Shown piece by piece: positions 1 to 10,351 of a stretch of 64,000 nt of DNA. Within the stretch, counting starts at the first letter, position 1. Each line of letters starts with the position of its first letter. The notes under the pieces were generated by a model that was not told the origin of the DNA, searched no databases, and saw only the letters and a list, made by a program, of their open reading frames with translations. The position numbers and the translations under genes are program-made. This DNA is from Muscardinus avellanarius (taxonomy: Eukaryota > Chordata > Mammalia > Rodentia > Gliridae), in NCBI GenBank assembly GCA_963383645.1, contig OY726566.1, positions 93,994,529 through 94,058,528 of the forward strand, in the 5' to 3' direction.

Positions 1-199
1 TGATGTACGCTTGTAGTCCCAGCATTTGGGAAGCAGAGACAGTGACACTGCATTTCACAGACAACATCAGCTACTACCTAGTGAGGCCCTTTGCAATTCA
101 GTGAGACCCTGTTTCAAAATAAAGAATAAAATATAGGGCTGGGGGTGTAGCTTGGAGGTAGAATGCTCCTGGGTTCCATCCCCAGTACTGAAAAAAAGT
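1..199 (+). repeat. B1-ID composite SINE, 5' end cut by window edge
   Basis: The head reads taatcccagc-like (tagtcccagc), followed by the agaccctgtttcaaaataaa linker and an ID-like tail with tgtagcttggaggtagaatg, ending at ccagtactg and a short A run. A 7SL/B1-like head joined to an ID-like tail is typical of squirrels. The copy is moderately diverged. Confidence 0.85.
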
Positions 200-1075
200 T
201 GTGGCAAAATATACATGACATACAACTTATTATTTTAGCCTTTTAAAAATGAACAATTCATAGCCTCAGTACTGTAGTGAGACTTTAAGTACCCTTCTCA
301 ATACAAAAAATAAAAAGGGCTGGTAGCACACATCAGAGGTAAGAATGTCCTTGGGTTCAATCAAGTACAACACACACAAAAAATAAAGATGTACAAGTCA
401 ATGGCATCAGGTACATTCACAATGTGGTACATCTGTCATCGCTATTCATATTTCAACCTCCCAAACTGAAATTCTGTCTCCATTAAACACTAACTCCCTG
501 TCCTTACCTCTTCCAGCCCCACCTCCGGCCATTATTAGTCTACTGTCGATGACTGTGAATTGGCCTCTTCAGGGGACCTCTATAGGAGTGAACTCATACA
601 AGGACTTTGTGACTGGCTTATTTTATGTATCATGATGTCTGCAAGCACCATCCATCTTGAAGCCTGGGTTAGAATGTGGCTATTTACTAAGGCTGAGCAA
701 TGCACCACCGCGTGTATGTCCCACATTTTGTTTAGCCTGCCTTCCGTCGAGGGACCTTTGGGTTGCTTTCATATATGGGCCAATGTGAATAATACTAATT
801 CCATTTACACCACTTATACCAATACGAACATGGGTGTACAAGTACCTCTTTGAGTTCTTTTCAGCTTGTCTTGGCGTAAGCAGTCTTGCTGGGTCATTCG
901 GTTATTCTATGATTCACATTTTCAGGAACGGACATGCTGTTTTCCACAGAGGCAGCACTAGTGTACCTTCCCATCAACAGTGCACAAGGTTCCGATTTCT
1001 TCACATCCAACACTTACTTTCTGGCTTTTTTGTTTTGTTTTATAATAGCCATCCTAAAGGGTATAGAGTTTGTGG
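200..1075 (-). mobile_element. Ancient L1 (L1M-type) 3' portion, antisense
   Basis: From about 205 the plus strand follows the well-known reverse complement of old mammalian L1 3' ends: tggcaaaatatacatgacat, cattaaacactaactccc, gaatgtggctatttactaaggctga, then gggttgctttcatatatggg, aacatgggtgtacaagtacc, gctgggtcattcggt, tgttttccacagaggcag and ccatcaacagtgcacaagg, ending near atagccatcctaaaggg. These are the 3' UTR and the last part of ORF2 read backwards. An old SINE (258-390) lies inside it. The open frames in this stretch are chance frames. Confidence 0.8.
258..390 (+). repeat. Degenerate B1-ID SINE fragment inside the L1
   Basis: The sequence agcctcagtactgtagtgag resembles the SINE middle, then aataaaaagggctgg leads to an ID-like tail with a mutated promoter box. 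It interrupts the antisense L1, so it is the younger of the two. Confidence 0.55.
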
Positions 1076-1097
1076 GGCTTTATCCTTTCCTTTTTGC

Positions 1098-1122
1098 CTC
1101 TCTCTCTCTCTCTCTCTCTCAG
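1098..1122. repeat. (TC)n microsatellite
   Basis: About twelve uninterrupted CT dinucleotides follow a T/C-rich run. Confidence 0.9.
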
Positions 1123-1221
1123 TGTCTCAAGCTGGAGGAGAGCTGTGATCTATGTGGGGGCTTGAGTCCTGATCCACCTGGAGTCCCTGACATCCTGCCA
1201 AGCACTCACAAGGGAAAAACT

Positions 1222-1500
1222 ATCCTTTAAGGTTGAGTTTTGCAGCTGTGGCTCTACTGACATTTCTGATTGGGTATTTCGTTCTTGCTCTGTGCATTGT
1301 AGGGTGTTTAGCAACTTCCTTGGGCTCTACCCACCAGATGTCAACAGCAGCACCTTCCTGCTCTCAGTTGTAAAATCAAAGATGTCTCTAGACTTTGCCA
1401 AATGTGCCTGGGGTACCAAACAGCCCCCCTCCATGGAGAAACACCAGCCTAAGTCATCACTACCTAGAGTCAGTCTGACACATCAGAGAGGCGAGGTCTG
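1222..1500 (-). mobile_element. Probable non-autonomous hAT-type DNA transposon remnant
   Basis: The run gcagctgtggctctactgac, gtgcattgtagggtgtttagc, ctctacccaccagatg and atgtctctagactttgccaaatgt matches a common mammalian MER-class repeat as I remember it. The subfamily name is uncertain and the ends were placed by eye. Confidence 0.45.
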
Positions 1501-2910
1501 CCCAAGTCCAGACACCTAGCCTTATGATCCTCAGTTCCAAGAGGCCCCTCATCTCAGTTTAGTTTTGTGTTTTCCCCATCACTTAAATGTTGAGTTCACA
1601 GCACTATGATATAGCCGCCCTGCAGAAAACTGGAGTGTTTGTGTTAGGCCACTAGGGGGCCCTGTTGATCAAGAAAGCCTTCAATTTATTGAGCAATTAC
1701 TGCTCAAAAGACTCAGTTCACAAGCCTAAAAACACCTGGTCTCCTCACCTAGGCCACCACATCACACCCACGTGGGCACCAAGGAAGACTACTAGCTTCC
1801 CTGCCCACATACTTCCACATTCCAGATTGTTTTTTTATGACACTTACCTCCCTCTGAGGATGATTTTGAAGGCCATCAGTAAATCTAAACAGCTGGAATA
1901 AAAATGTTCAGCCTAAAATACCTCAACTACATTAGGATGTGAAATTATAATGCAATAAAAGTATATAAAAATAATTTGCCTTTGTGTCGCCAGTCCTACT
2001 GAGGCTCCTAGATATGGAGCCATGACCATGCCGTGTTGATTCTGAGTGATAGAAGGATTTAGATGTTCTGTGTTCACGCTGTCATGTTGTCACTCAGCTC
2101 CCATTTATACCCGTCTTGCATCCTCAAGATACTGCAAGGCAGGAGAGGCTCCCAGACAAGACTACCTTTCTGCACTTTCTTAGAGCTAAGGTTCTAGATG
2201 CGATTTACATTGTGCAGTGAGTTACATTTGAGGTATAGTGGGGAAGCTGGCAGGAGCCATCTGCTTGCTTTGCAGTGGAGGGAAGCCAGATTAGTTAGAG
2301 GTGAGTTTCCTGGTGGCTCAACTCCACGTCCCAGCCTCTGGTCCTTGCATCAGAAGGGTGAGGCAATTATGTTGTGTCATTAGTAATAATGGCTTTCCAA
2401 CCTATGGATCAGAGCTAGAGTAATTTGAATTTGAAACCAACAGCCTATAGGCGACCTCCTTACTTCTGCCCATCCAATGATTACAGGGGTGCCTGATTCT
2501 CTATAATCAGTTCCTTCCAGTTAAAGTAGCTCTGGTTTCTGCACAGAACCCTGGATGACACAATGTGTGTGCACGCAGACATGGGCACGGCCTCACTTCT
2601 GCCTGCCTTCCCGTATTGCTTACTTAAATTGGGAGAGTTTTTATGGATCATCTGCTGAGTGTTAGAAGGCACTAAGTGTGTTGGGTGTTGACATCTAAAG
2701 GACTCTTCTATTGATCTCGTCTTAGGAAAATAGACTGAAGTTCAAGGACCAACATCTACAACAATATAAAATCAATAAATGAAGAGTTGCTAAGTTGTGA
2801 GTGTTGGACACCACCACGGGTTCCAGGTCATAAGGGATGGGGGTCAATGAGGTTACTTTATTCATACAGGTTTTGGACTTGACAGGTAGTCAACCCTGGG
2901 TATGTAAGGA
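1500..2910. other. Unassigned sequence, no gene seen
   Basis: This is mixed-composition single-copy-looking DNA. Frames are short and full of stops. I see no repeat I can name and no credible exon or splice pair. Confidence 0.5.
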
Positions 2911-2912
2911 GA

Positions 2913-3060
2913 AAGGGAATGGCAGGCAGGTATTGAGAAGAGAGAGAAGCAGGAATGATGTCTGTAAGAGTCAAAGTCCTGGGCTGATGTCCTCACTCAT
3001 CTCCTCTTCTAGTGGGGTCCATGATTTGTCTTCTAAGAGTGCAAGATACTTTATTTGAAT
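2913..3060 (+). repeat. Left arm of a 148-bp inverted repeat
   Basis: This arm runs from aagggaatggcaggcagg to tactttatttgaat. Its reverse complement recurs at 3919-4066 with the same length and roughly a dozen mismatches. It is not a SINE or L1 that I recognise, so it looks like a local inverted duplication. Confidence 0.85.
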
Positions 3061-3162
3061 GACGTGAAGTTCCTGCAGGGTTGATGTGGAGATCAAATGA
3101 AATTAAACATATCTGTGTCTATACATCTCCAGCTCTACGGATGGAGATAGATATTTATTCTC

Positions 3163-3375
3163 TGGCTGGGCGTGGTGGTGCACACCTGTAATCCCAGCAG
3201 TTGGGAGGCTGAGATTGGAGAATCACAGGTGCGAGGACAACCTCAGCAAATCGTGAGACCCTCATCAACCTACTGAGACCCTGTTTCAAAATAAAAATAA
3301 AAAATAGGGCTAGAGGTATAGCTCGGAGGTAGAATGCCCTGGGTTCAATCCCCACTACACCCCCACCCCGATAAA
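3163..3375 (+). repeat. B1-ID SINE between the inverted-repeat arms
   Basis: A full-length copy starts at ggctgggcgtggtggtgcac and ends in an ID-like tail, ttcaatccccactacaccc. It lies in the roughly 860-bp loop between the two inverted arms. Confidence 0.9.
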
Positions 3376-3918
3376 AGATTTCTATTCTCTGGACATAGTC
3401 ATGCGCTACACAAATGTTGACTGGATCCTCTCTGTTGGCCCCTGTAGATCCTGCAGCTCGCTTCCCTGACTGTAGAGTGAGAGGGAAGAGGAGCTGGGGC
3501 ATTCCCCCAGCATCTTCTGTTTCTGCTATAGCGCCATCTGTCTCCTACAGCGAGAACTCCATCCAGGTGGCTGTAACTACTTCCGGTCTGGGACAGTATG
3601 GCTGTGAGGTCCCGCAGCCTCACTGCATGGCTTCCCTATTCGTGAACGCACCACTGTCCATAGTTTCTTTACTAAACTTTCTCTGAATACCCTTTGGGAT
3701 GTGCCCCCTTGTTTCCTGACATTGTGCCAACTGATAGAAAATGTAGGCTGCTGACTGAAGCATCCTCTCTGTGGAGGACTATTGTTTAATAAGGCCAAGT
3801 CCAAATTCATTTCAGTAACATATGAAAAATGCAATTAAGAAAGTAGGTCCACATTCATTATTTATGGATCAGCATGCTACTTCTCCTGATGACCATGTGT
3901 ACCCCGGAGGGGAACCTT

Positions 3919-4066
3919 ATTCAAATAAAGTACCTTGCACTCTTAGAGGACAAATCATAGACCCCAGTAGAAGAGGAGATGAGTGAGGACATCAGCCCAG
4001 GATTTTGACTCTTACAGACATCGTTCCTGCTTCTCTCTCTTCTAGATACCTGACTGCCATTCCCTT
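3919..4066 (-). repeat. Right arm of the 148-bp inverted repeat
   Basis: Read on the minus strand it begins caagggaatggcagtcagg and continues colinearly with 2913-3060 without gaps, to tactttatttgaat. Differences are scattered substitutions. Confidence 0.85.
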
Positions 4067-4579
4067 GGGGACCTGCAGGAGTGACCCACAGTTATTCATC
4101 TCCTTCCAAGCCAGGTGGTTCCAGAACACTCCTTCTGTCCCTTTCCTTCTTTTCACTTCCTTTCTTCTATGTCTATCCTCCCCTTCTGAAATCCAAAGTG
4201 AACACAAGAAGGGAGGCCAGACCTTCAGTGAAAAGTGGGCATGGTGGAGCACTGGAAAATTCCGTTGCCTTACAGCCCAGTGGTTCATAACCAGGTGAGA
4301 GCTGGGCAGATGACTCACGGGGCTGAAGGGAGCCAGAGACGGGAGCAGGGCAGGCAGGGTGCGGCCCCTCCTGATACAGGCCTGCCTCTGTACTGTACTT
4401 CCTCCAAGGTGAAGTTCGGTCAGAGATAAAGATTCTATTTTCGTTAACTGATGGCAACAATACCTTTTGCAAACACAGGGGTGCCATATCTATGATAGCC
4501 TAAAATAGTTTTTTTAAGTATTATTAATATTTTCTCTGTGGCATCACAGAGAAAAATAGTAATAGTAGACGTAGTTTCT

Positions 4580-4794
4580 TTTTTGTGTGTGCGGTACTGG
4601 GGGTGGAACCCAGAGGCTTTTCTACCTCTGGGCTACACTCCCAGACCTATTTTATACTTTATTTGGAAACAGGGTCTCACTAAGTTGCTGAGAGCCTCAT
4701 TCAGTAGCTGAGACTGGCTTTGGACCTGTGTGATCCTCCTGTCTCAGCCTCCCAAGCGTGGGGATTACAAGCATGTGCCACCACGCCTGGCTAG
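4580..4794 (-). repeat. B1-ID SINE, minus strand
   Basis: On the plus strand it reads T-run, ggtactgggggtggaacccag, then caccacgcctggct. Flanking 14-mers tagacgtagtttct (4567) and tagacttagtttct (4793) look like a target-site duplication with one mismatch. Confidence 0.9.
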
Positions 4795-5215
4795 ACTTAG
4801 TTTCTGAATAAGAAATTACAGTCCAGAATGGTGGTAAAGGGTAGATTGAACACAATACACCCTGTCTCATCCTCTCTCTTTCTGAATGCCCATTCCTCTA
4901 ACAAGTATCCAGAAATCTGGCAGAGAAGTAAATTTTATTGCATAGAGACTACTTAGGCTGTTGGACTATTTCTTTCCAGGGGCCTTTGCTAGATATTCTT
5001 TCACCTCTTCCCTGAAATCACTCTCTTATCTCTGACCAGGTATGGTTACAACCTTTTATTTAGCATTTATTCTCATAGAGAAATGAGTGAACAACTTCTA
5101 ATTGTTTTTTTCTTCTCCACCAATTTTCCTAAGGACTAAAATAATATTTAAGTATTTTTCAACTGCATCAAGCACAAGGCATTATAATCCTATATGAGTA
5201 TAATTTAAAAATTTC
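4795..5215. other. Unassigned A/T-rich sequence
   Basis: No coding frame or named repeat is visible. It runs into an L1 3' end at about 5216. Confidence 0.4.
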
Positions 5216-5330
5216 GAGGGGAAGGGCTAAATGAGTGATGTGTGCATGCATGCCTCTACCATCTTGTACCCATTAAGATGTAGACTATAATGCACCAATA
5301 AAAAAAAGAAAAAAAGAGAAATCTGAGAGC
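5216..5330 (+). mobile_element. L1 3' UTR fragment
   Basis: The sequence gagtgatgtgtgcatgcatg, then gactataatgcaccaataaa and an A-rich tail are the squirrel-type L1 3' terminus. The same terminal motif occurs near 12295, 19630 and 25320. The element is heavily 5' truncated. Confidence 0.7.
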
Positions 5331-6150
5331 TGGAAAGGCTTTCAGAAATGGCCTGACCTCCAAACACCTCAATTTTTAGATTAAAAAACTGACTCAGGAA
5401 GAAATAGACACAACCATCCTAATTATAAAAACTTGCACAAGAATCCAGGTTACCCTGTGTCCACTAATTAATCTTCCACTTCTGATCATTCTAAAGCTGG
5501 TGGACCCTGAGATACTTGAACGCGCACATTAGCTAAGAAGGTAAGAGGAGAGATGAGGAGATCATGGTGCTTCATGAGTCATCCTAAGCCAGTCTTCTCT
5601 GGGGATTCCAGAATGTGCTAAGATCTGGCAGCTCTACCTTTGAGAAGTGGTGGGGCCAAAGCAGGAGGCTGAGTCACACCTGTAGATAAATGTATGAAGG
5701 CATCTCCCTTTGCTATCTGGGGTGCAAGTATGGGTGGTCTGTGATGTCATCTCCCTGAACACAGTTCCTTTTATTCCCAAGCTTTGGTGGGATCTGGTCT
5801 CCATAGTGTGGCTGACCCTTAAAAGCAAAAATTGTTCATCTATTTTTGCACTGCTAATTCATGAGAATGAGGTTGTCCCACTTAAAGCCAACATTTTTAT
5901 CTACTGTTTGAACTTGCTGTTCGATGAAAAATGCATTTCCCTCCTCTCTTCATGGTTGCCTGCTAACCAGAGCCTCACACTTTTGGCTTTGACTTTCTTG
6001 CCATTTCTGTGGGGTTTATTATTTTCTAATCAGGAAAAATTCTTTAAGAAAATGTCAACTCCTTGTAGGAGATCCACGACTGCTTGGCTCTTGGGTACTT
6101 CCCCTGATACATTCAGATCACAGCAGCAAATCACGTACTTGAGACCCAGG
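5331..6150. other. Unassigned sequence with a chance 166-codon frame
   Basis: A plus-strand frame of 166 codons runs 5710-6210. It shows no known domain, its codon use looks unselected, and its end enters an old repeat. I treat it as accidental and see nothing else here. Confidence 0.45.
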
Positions 6151-6740
6151 CTGTATTCCATTCATTCAACAAACTGTCTATTCTTTGCTTGCCATATGCC
6201 AGACCTGTAAAAGTCACAGGGGACACAGTTGGGATGAAGCAGTCTCTGCCATCGAAGAGCTTGGTATCAAGTGTGGAAGAGAGCTCACGACACTCCAGTG
6301 TGATGAATGATGTGGTGGGCATTGCAGAATACAGTGTGGACATTGGAGGGCAAGTGGCCCAATCTTGAGGTGGGTACAAAACAGTGGTCAGACTTCCCAG
6401 ATATTTCTTGAGAAAATAATATCAAAGCAGAAATGGAGAGATTAGTAGGAGTTAAACAGATGAAGCTTAGTGGTGAGGAAAGTGATGCAGGCAGGAGATA
6501 CACAAAGGTCTGGAACCTTCCTCTATATCCAGGAAATGCCAAGTCATAGAAAGTCGATAGAGCGTGAAGTTCAAGGGGAGAATAGCAAGAGATGAGTCAG
6601 AGTGAGTAAGACCAGGTGAGGGCATGCGTGGCCTTGTACGCAACATGGAGGGGACTGAATTTGACCCAACAACAATGGGGGAACCAATGGGAAATGCTGG
6701 CACGGCTGGATGGGATATGATGCAATCAAGGTCCCAGGTG
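6150..6740 (+). repeat. Ancient mammalian interspersed repeat remnant (L2/MER class)
   Basis: The start, ttccattcattcaacaaact, then gccatatgccagacc, and later ggccttgtacgcaacatgg and ccaatgggaaatgctgg recall an old mammal-wide repeat seen again near 36.1, 44.4 and 54 kb. The family assignment is from memory and approximate. Confidence 0.4.
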
Positions 6741-6744
6741 GGAG

Positions 6745-7172
6745 GTCACTGTGTTAATCAGCTTCTGGTCAAGCAACCTGACAAGAACAACTCGGAGAAG
6801 GAAAGGGTTATCTGGCTCATGGTTTCAGAATTCCAGTCCAGAGTCAGCCAGATTGAAGGCTGAAACATCATGGCGGCGTGTGTGGTGGTGGAAAAGATGC
6901 TCAGTTTCTGGTAGCCAGGAAACAAAGAGAGGGAAAGGGAGGAAAGGACCAGGGACATAGATAGTCCCCAAAGCCACAGTCCCAGCCACACCCCACCTGC
7001 CTACAGTTACCACCCAGTCAATCCATTCTAATTACAAATCCATCCATGGTCCACTCCCCTGCTGAGGTGAGAGCCCTGGCGAACCTCACCTCTGATCTCA
7101 CCTCTGAACATGGCTGCATCTCCAGCACTTGAGCCCCTTGGGGGGAACAGTCCCTATCCACACCCTAACAGT
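6745..7172 (-). mobile_element. MaLR-like LTR, antisense
   Basis: Read on the plus strand: gtgttaatcagcttctggtc, ttatctggctcatggtttcag, aacatcatggcgg, gaccagggacatagatagtc and caccccacctgcctacag, then a ctatccacaccctaacag end. This is the reverse of a MaLR-type solo LTR. Related copies lie at 38.9, 42.3, 46.3 and 48.7 kb. Confidence 0.5.
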
Positions 7173-7565
7173 CACATAAGGATAACCACAGTGATTATTA
7201 TGACCATTATCAGTACTGGCTGTCCCTTTATTGCACGGAAAAAAAATTTTCCTGATTGTGCGAGTAAGTAGAGACTGTCATAGTAAGCTGAGAATCTAGT
7301 TTTATAATAGTAGGTGGTTCTGAGATTGTCTTCATCAGTAACTGTTCTAGAAATTTTACCAAAAAGAGAAGGTAAACAGTTTCAAGCACCAACGTACTTA
7401 TTGAAGCATTTATCTAAAATTTGGGATATTCAAAGGGTGCAAAAAGAAGAGCATTAATTATATTATATTCCTAAATGAAAGATCAAGCAGCCACTGACAG
7501 AAAGTCATAGACATTCTTTCAAAGAAAAGACAATGTTTAGGTTAAAAGTAAAAGAAGAAAAAAAC
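7173..7565. other. Unassigned A/T-rich sequence
   Basis: Stops occur in all frames and I see no recognisable repeat. An A-rich run precedes the SINE at 7566. Confidence 0.4.
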
Positions 7566-7770
7566 GTTGGGCATGGTGGTGCACACTTGTAATCCCCGCG
7601 CTTGGGAGGCGGAGACAGGAGGATCGCACAGGTTTGAAGCCAGCCTTGATGGCTTAAGAGACCCTGTTTCCAAATAAAAATATAAAATGGTTCTGGGAGT
7701 GTAGCCCGGAGGTAGAAGGGTTTCCAAGAACCCCAGCACCACCAAAAAATAAAACAAAAAAGTAAAAAAC
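7566..7770 (+). repeat. B1-ID SINE of the gaagggcttccaggaacc-type subfamily
   Basis: It carries taatccccgcgcttgggagg and ggaggtagaagggtttccaa, diagnostic for the CpG-rich subfamily also seen at 26740, 40771, 52941 and 54528. An A-rich (AAAC/AAC) tail follows. Confidence 0.85.
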
Positions 7771-8224
7771 AAAAACAACAACAAAAAAGCAATCGTTTAC
7801 CTTTGGTAGCAGGTACGTATTTGCATGTGTATACCTATATGGATTATGTTTTAGTTCTTGATTTATATTTTTAATATCTTATAACTTTATACAAAGACAT
7901 ATATTTCTCTTATCAGTGAAATTTTTATTTGGAATAAAAAATATTTGATGACAATAATCATCCCTGAACTCTTCCATAACCACTCAGAGAATTCCAAATC
8001 TTATTCATGGACTGAAGAGAGAGAGGTGTTCAGCAGGTAGATCCAAGTATAGTTGTATTTGGTATTTACTGATGACTTCCTTCTGATTGGCTGTGCCCTG
8101 ACATAAGGGTAGCTAACTATTTTGAATATTGCTCTGAAGAAGAATTTATATTGCCAGACACTTCGTTTCCAACTAGGTGTTTTCTTCCTGTATGGGGCTT
8201 CAGTGGAAAAGATCAAAGGTTCAA
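7771..8224. other. Unassigned A/T-rich sequence
   Basis: No gene or named repeat was recognised. Confidence 0.4.
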
Positions 8225-8605
8225 AAGCTGACCTGATTCTTGCCTTCTGGATGACCTTAGGCAGATTATTTTAATCTTTCTAGGTCTCAACTATAAAATG
8301 GGAATAAAAGCTGGGTGTGGTGGTGCACACTTGTAATATCAGCGTTTGGAAGACTGAGACAGGAGGATCATGGTTCAAGGACAGCCTCAACTACTTAGTG
8401 AGGCCCTTTTGAAACACAGTGAGACCCTATTTCAAAATAAAGAATAAAAAATAGGGCTGGGGGTGTAACTCAAAGGTAGAATGCCCCTGGATTCTATCCC
8501 CAGTACCAAAAAATAAATAAAAATAAATAAATAAATAATGGAAATAAAAAATGCCTAACCCAGAACCTATACGGGGTGCTTGTGAGAATAAATGGGTGTG
8601 GGAAA
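8225..8605 (+). repeat. MIR split by a SINE
   Basis: The left part (8225-8308) has ccttaggcagattattttaa and ctataaaatgggaataaaa. The right part (8540-8605) has gggtgcttgtgagaataaa. Together they follow a MIR core and 3' half, with the B1-ID SINE at 8310-8538 between them. Confidence 0.6.
8310..8538 (+). repeat. B1-ID SINE with (AAAT)n tail
   Basis: It runs from gctgggtgtggtggtgcac to the ccagtacc end, followed by an aaataaataaataaataa tail. It is nested in a MIR. Confidence 0.9.
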
Positions 8606-8955
8606 AGCCGCTGGTCCTCACAAACACTCCTGGCCTCATCTCTTTCTATGAGTGTTTCAGAGTGCCACATTCCTGGCTGGTGGCCAGTCTTGTAGCCTGT
8701 AGCCACGGGTTCTTGGAGTAGACCTTGGCCTAATATTGACTTCACAGAGTATCTGTTAAGTCTCTGGGCTACCAAAAAGCATTTCCCCAAGAATTGGTGG
8801 TTTCACTGTGGTTTTCCATGGTGCCTCTGGACTGGGCTATTGTTGGCCTGGAATGTTCTTCAGCTAATCTCACTCAGCTGCAGGGACATTCCAGCAGCAC
8901 TCCCTACACCCTCCTGCAGCACAAAGCTTGCAGGTTGTTTCTGATGGGACATCAG
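8606..8955. other. Unassigned sequence
   Basis: No gene or recognisable repeat was seen. Confidence 0.4.
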
Positions 8956-9074
8956 AAAAATAAAAAATCAAAATGTGAACTTTATTGCTACTTTAAAGGT
9001 AGAACACACATTTGTAGGTAGTTTCCGTAGTAGATACAGGATGGTAGATTTTCTGACCATAAGGAAAGTTGTTC
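8956..9074 (+). repeat. Copy A of a 118-bp local duplication
   Basis: The run aaaaaatcaaaatgtgaact to ctgaccataaggaaagttg recurs at 9551-9566 plus 12362-12463, the target site later split by the ORF1-only retroelement. There are a handful of substitutions and no gap apart from the insertion. Confidence 0.8.
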
Positions 9075-9366
9075 TATGAGCAGTACCAAGGATACCCACA
9101 AAAGCAGAACTTGCCTGAGGGTTGCCATTATAGTTGGACCAAAGCTAATTCTTGGTTCTGCTTCATCCAGAGCAAACTTTTCTCTTGGGGTTTGATATTG
9201 CAAGAGGAGGTACATCCATGGAGCATCTTGTTGAGTAGACCAGTTAAAACGGAGAATACCAAAGCGTATTAATGGTCTAGCTCAAATTTCCCAAGATCTT
9301 GTATTATAACTAAAATCAGTTGCTTGGTGAGAGCTCTTCTCTGTAGAAAAGAGACAGCAAACACTT

Positions 9367-9533
9367 TAAGACAGGAGGATCGCACAGGTTTGAAGCCAGC
9401 CTCAGCTACTTAGTGAGGCTTTCAGCAACTTAGTGAGACCCTGTTTCCAAATAAAGTATAAAATGGGTCTGGGAGTATAGCCCGGAGGTAGAAAGCCTCT
9501 GGGTTCCACTCCCAGTACCACCAAAAAAAAAAT
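9367..9533 (+). repeat. 5'-truncated B1-ID SINE
   Basis: It starts at agacaggaggatcgcacagg and keeps the tctgggagtatagcccgg and ccagtaccacc segments, intermediate between the two SINE subfamilies in this window. Confidence 0.85.
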
Positions 9534-9550
9534 GTATTTTATGTTCACTT

Positions 9551-9566
9551 AAAAAATCAAAATGTG
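9551..9566 (+). repeat. Left target-site duplication of retroelement copy 1
   Basis: The 16-mer aaaaaatcaaaatgtg is repeated exactly at 12346-12361, flanking copy 1. Confidence 0.85.
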
Positions 9567-10351
9567 GACTTCCGGGAAGATGGCGACCGAGAAAAGCGGG
9601 GCTTAAGAGCCCCGCTAACAACAAACCTCCATTACCACAAAATCAGCACCTTTCATAGCCAGAAAACACCATCACCAGTGAAACAAAAAATCACCAGGCT
9701 CCAGAGAGAAAGCGGACTGAGAACAGAGCCACAGAGGAGATAACCGGCCTATCGCCCGAGGACACGGCAGACACGGCGGCAGCAGCGCCATACTGCCGGC
9801 GAATTCACGGGACGGCTACAGCAAGCCGAGGTGAGCCACTGCGGAACAGCCAGGCGGGATTTCTCCGCACAGAGAGCATCTAAAGTTCCCAGTGGCCGAG
9901 CTCAGCACACGCTGCAGGGATTCAGAGTGGAAACCAAAACCAAGAAGAAAAAACCAGCCCCACAGCCGAGGGCGTAGCAGCGGCGCCATATTGCCACCGG
10001 CAGCAGCAGCACCGAATCCAGCGAGGCCAATACAGCTACATCTGCGTACTCAAGAACAGTGAGTCAAATTGCGGGCCACAGAGGAGAAATCCCAGTACTG
10101 TACTCCCTGGGACTTGACCCAGTGGGGGAGGGGCGGTGGCAGAGATATCACACCATAGGAGAACGTGCAACCTGGCACCCCCCACAGTCTAAAGCAGCCT
10201 CTAGCGACTCTCTGGGTCGGAGACTCTGTGATAAAACCCAGTAAAGGAGTAGTGGGGTCCGAGATACTACTGACTCGAGATCCAGAACACCTTAAGGGAA
10301 GTCATAGTGACCCAAGGGAAAAACCCAGAGAAGGCACAAACATCCGAAATC
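9567..10351 (+). promoter_or_regulatory. 5' UTR/internal promoter of retroelement copy 1
   Basis: The first bases contain acttccgg (ETS-like, 9568-9575) followed at once by aagatggcgac (YY1-like, 9577-9587). A reverse YY1-like gccatattg lies at 9985-9993. The region is GC- and CpG-rich, unlike the flanks. YY1 at the very 5' end sets the start site in other mammalian L1s; function here is inferred. Confidence 0.55.

Noticed and set aside
5710..6210. 166-codon plus-strand open frame
   Set aside because: No recognisable domain or gene context, and its end enters an old repeat. Frames of this size are expected by chance in 64 kb.
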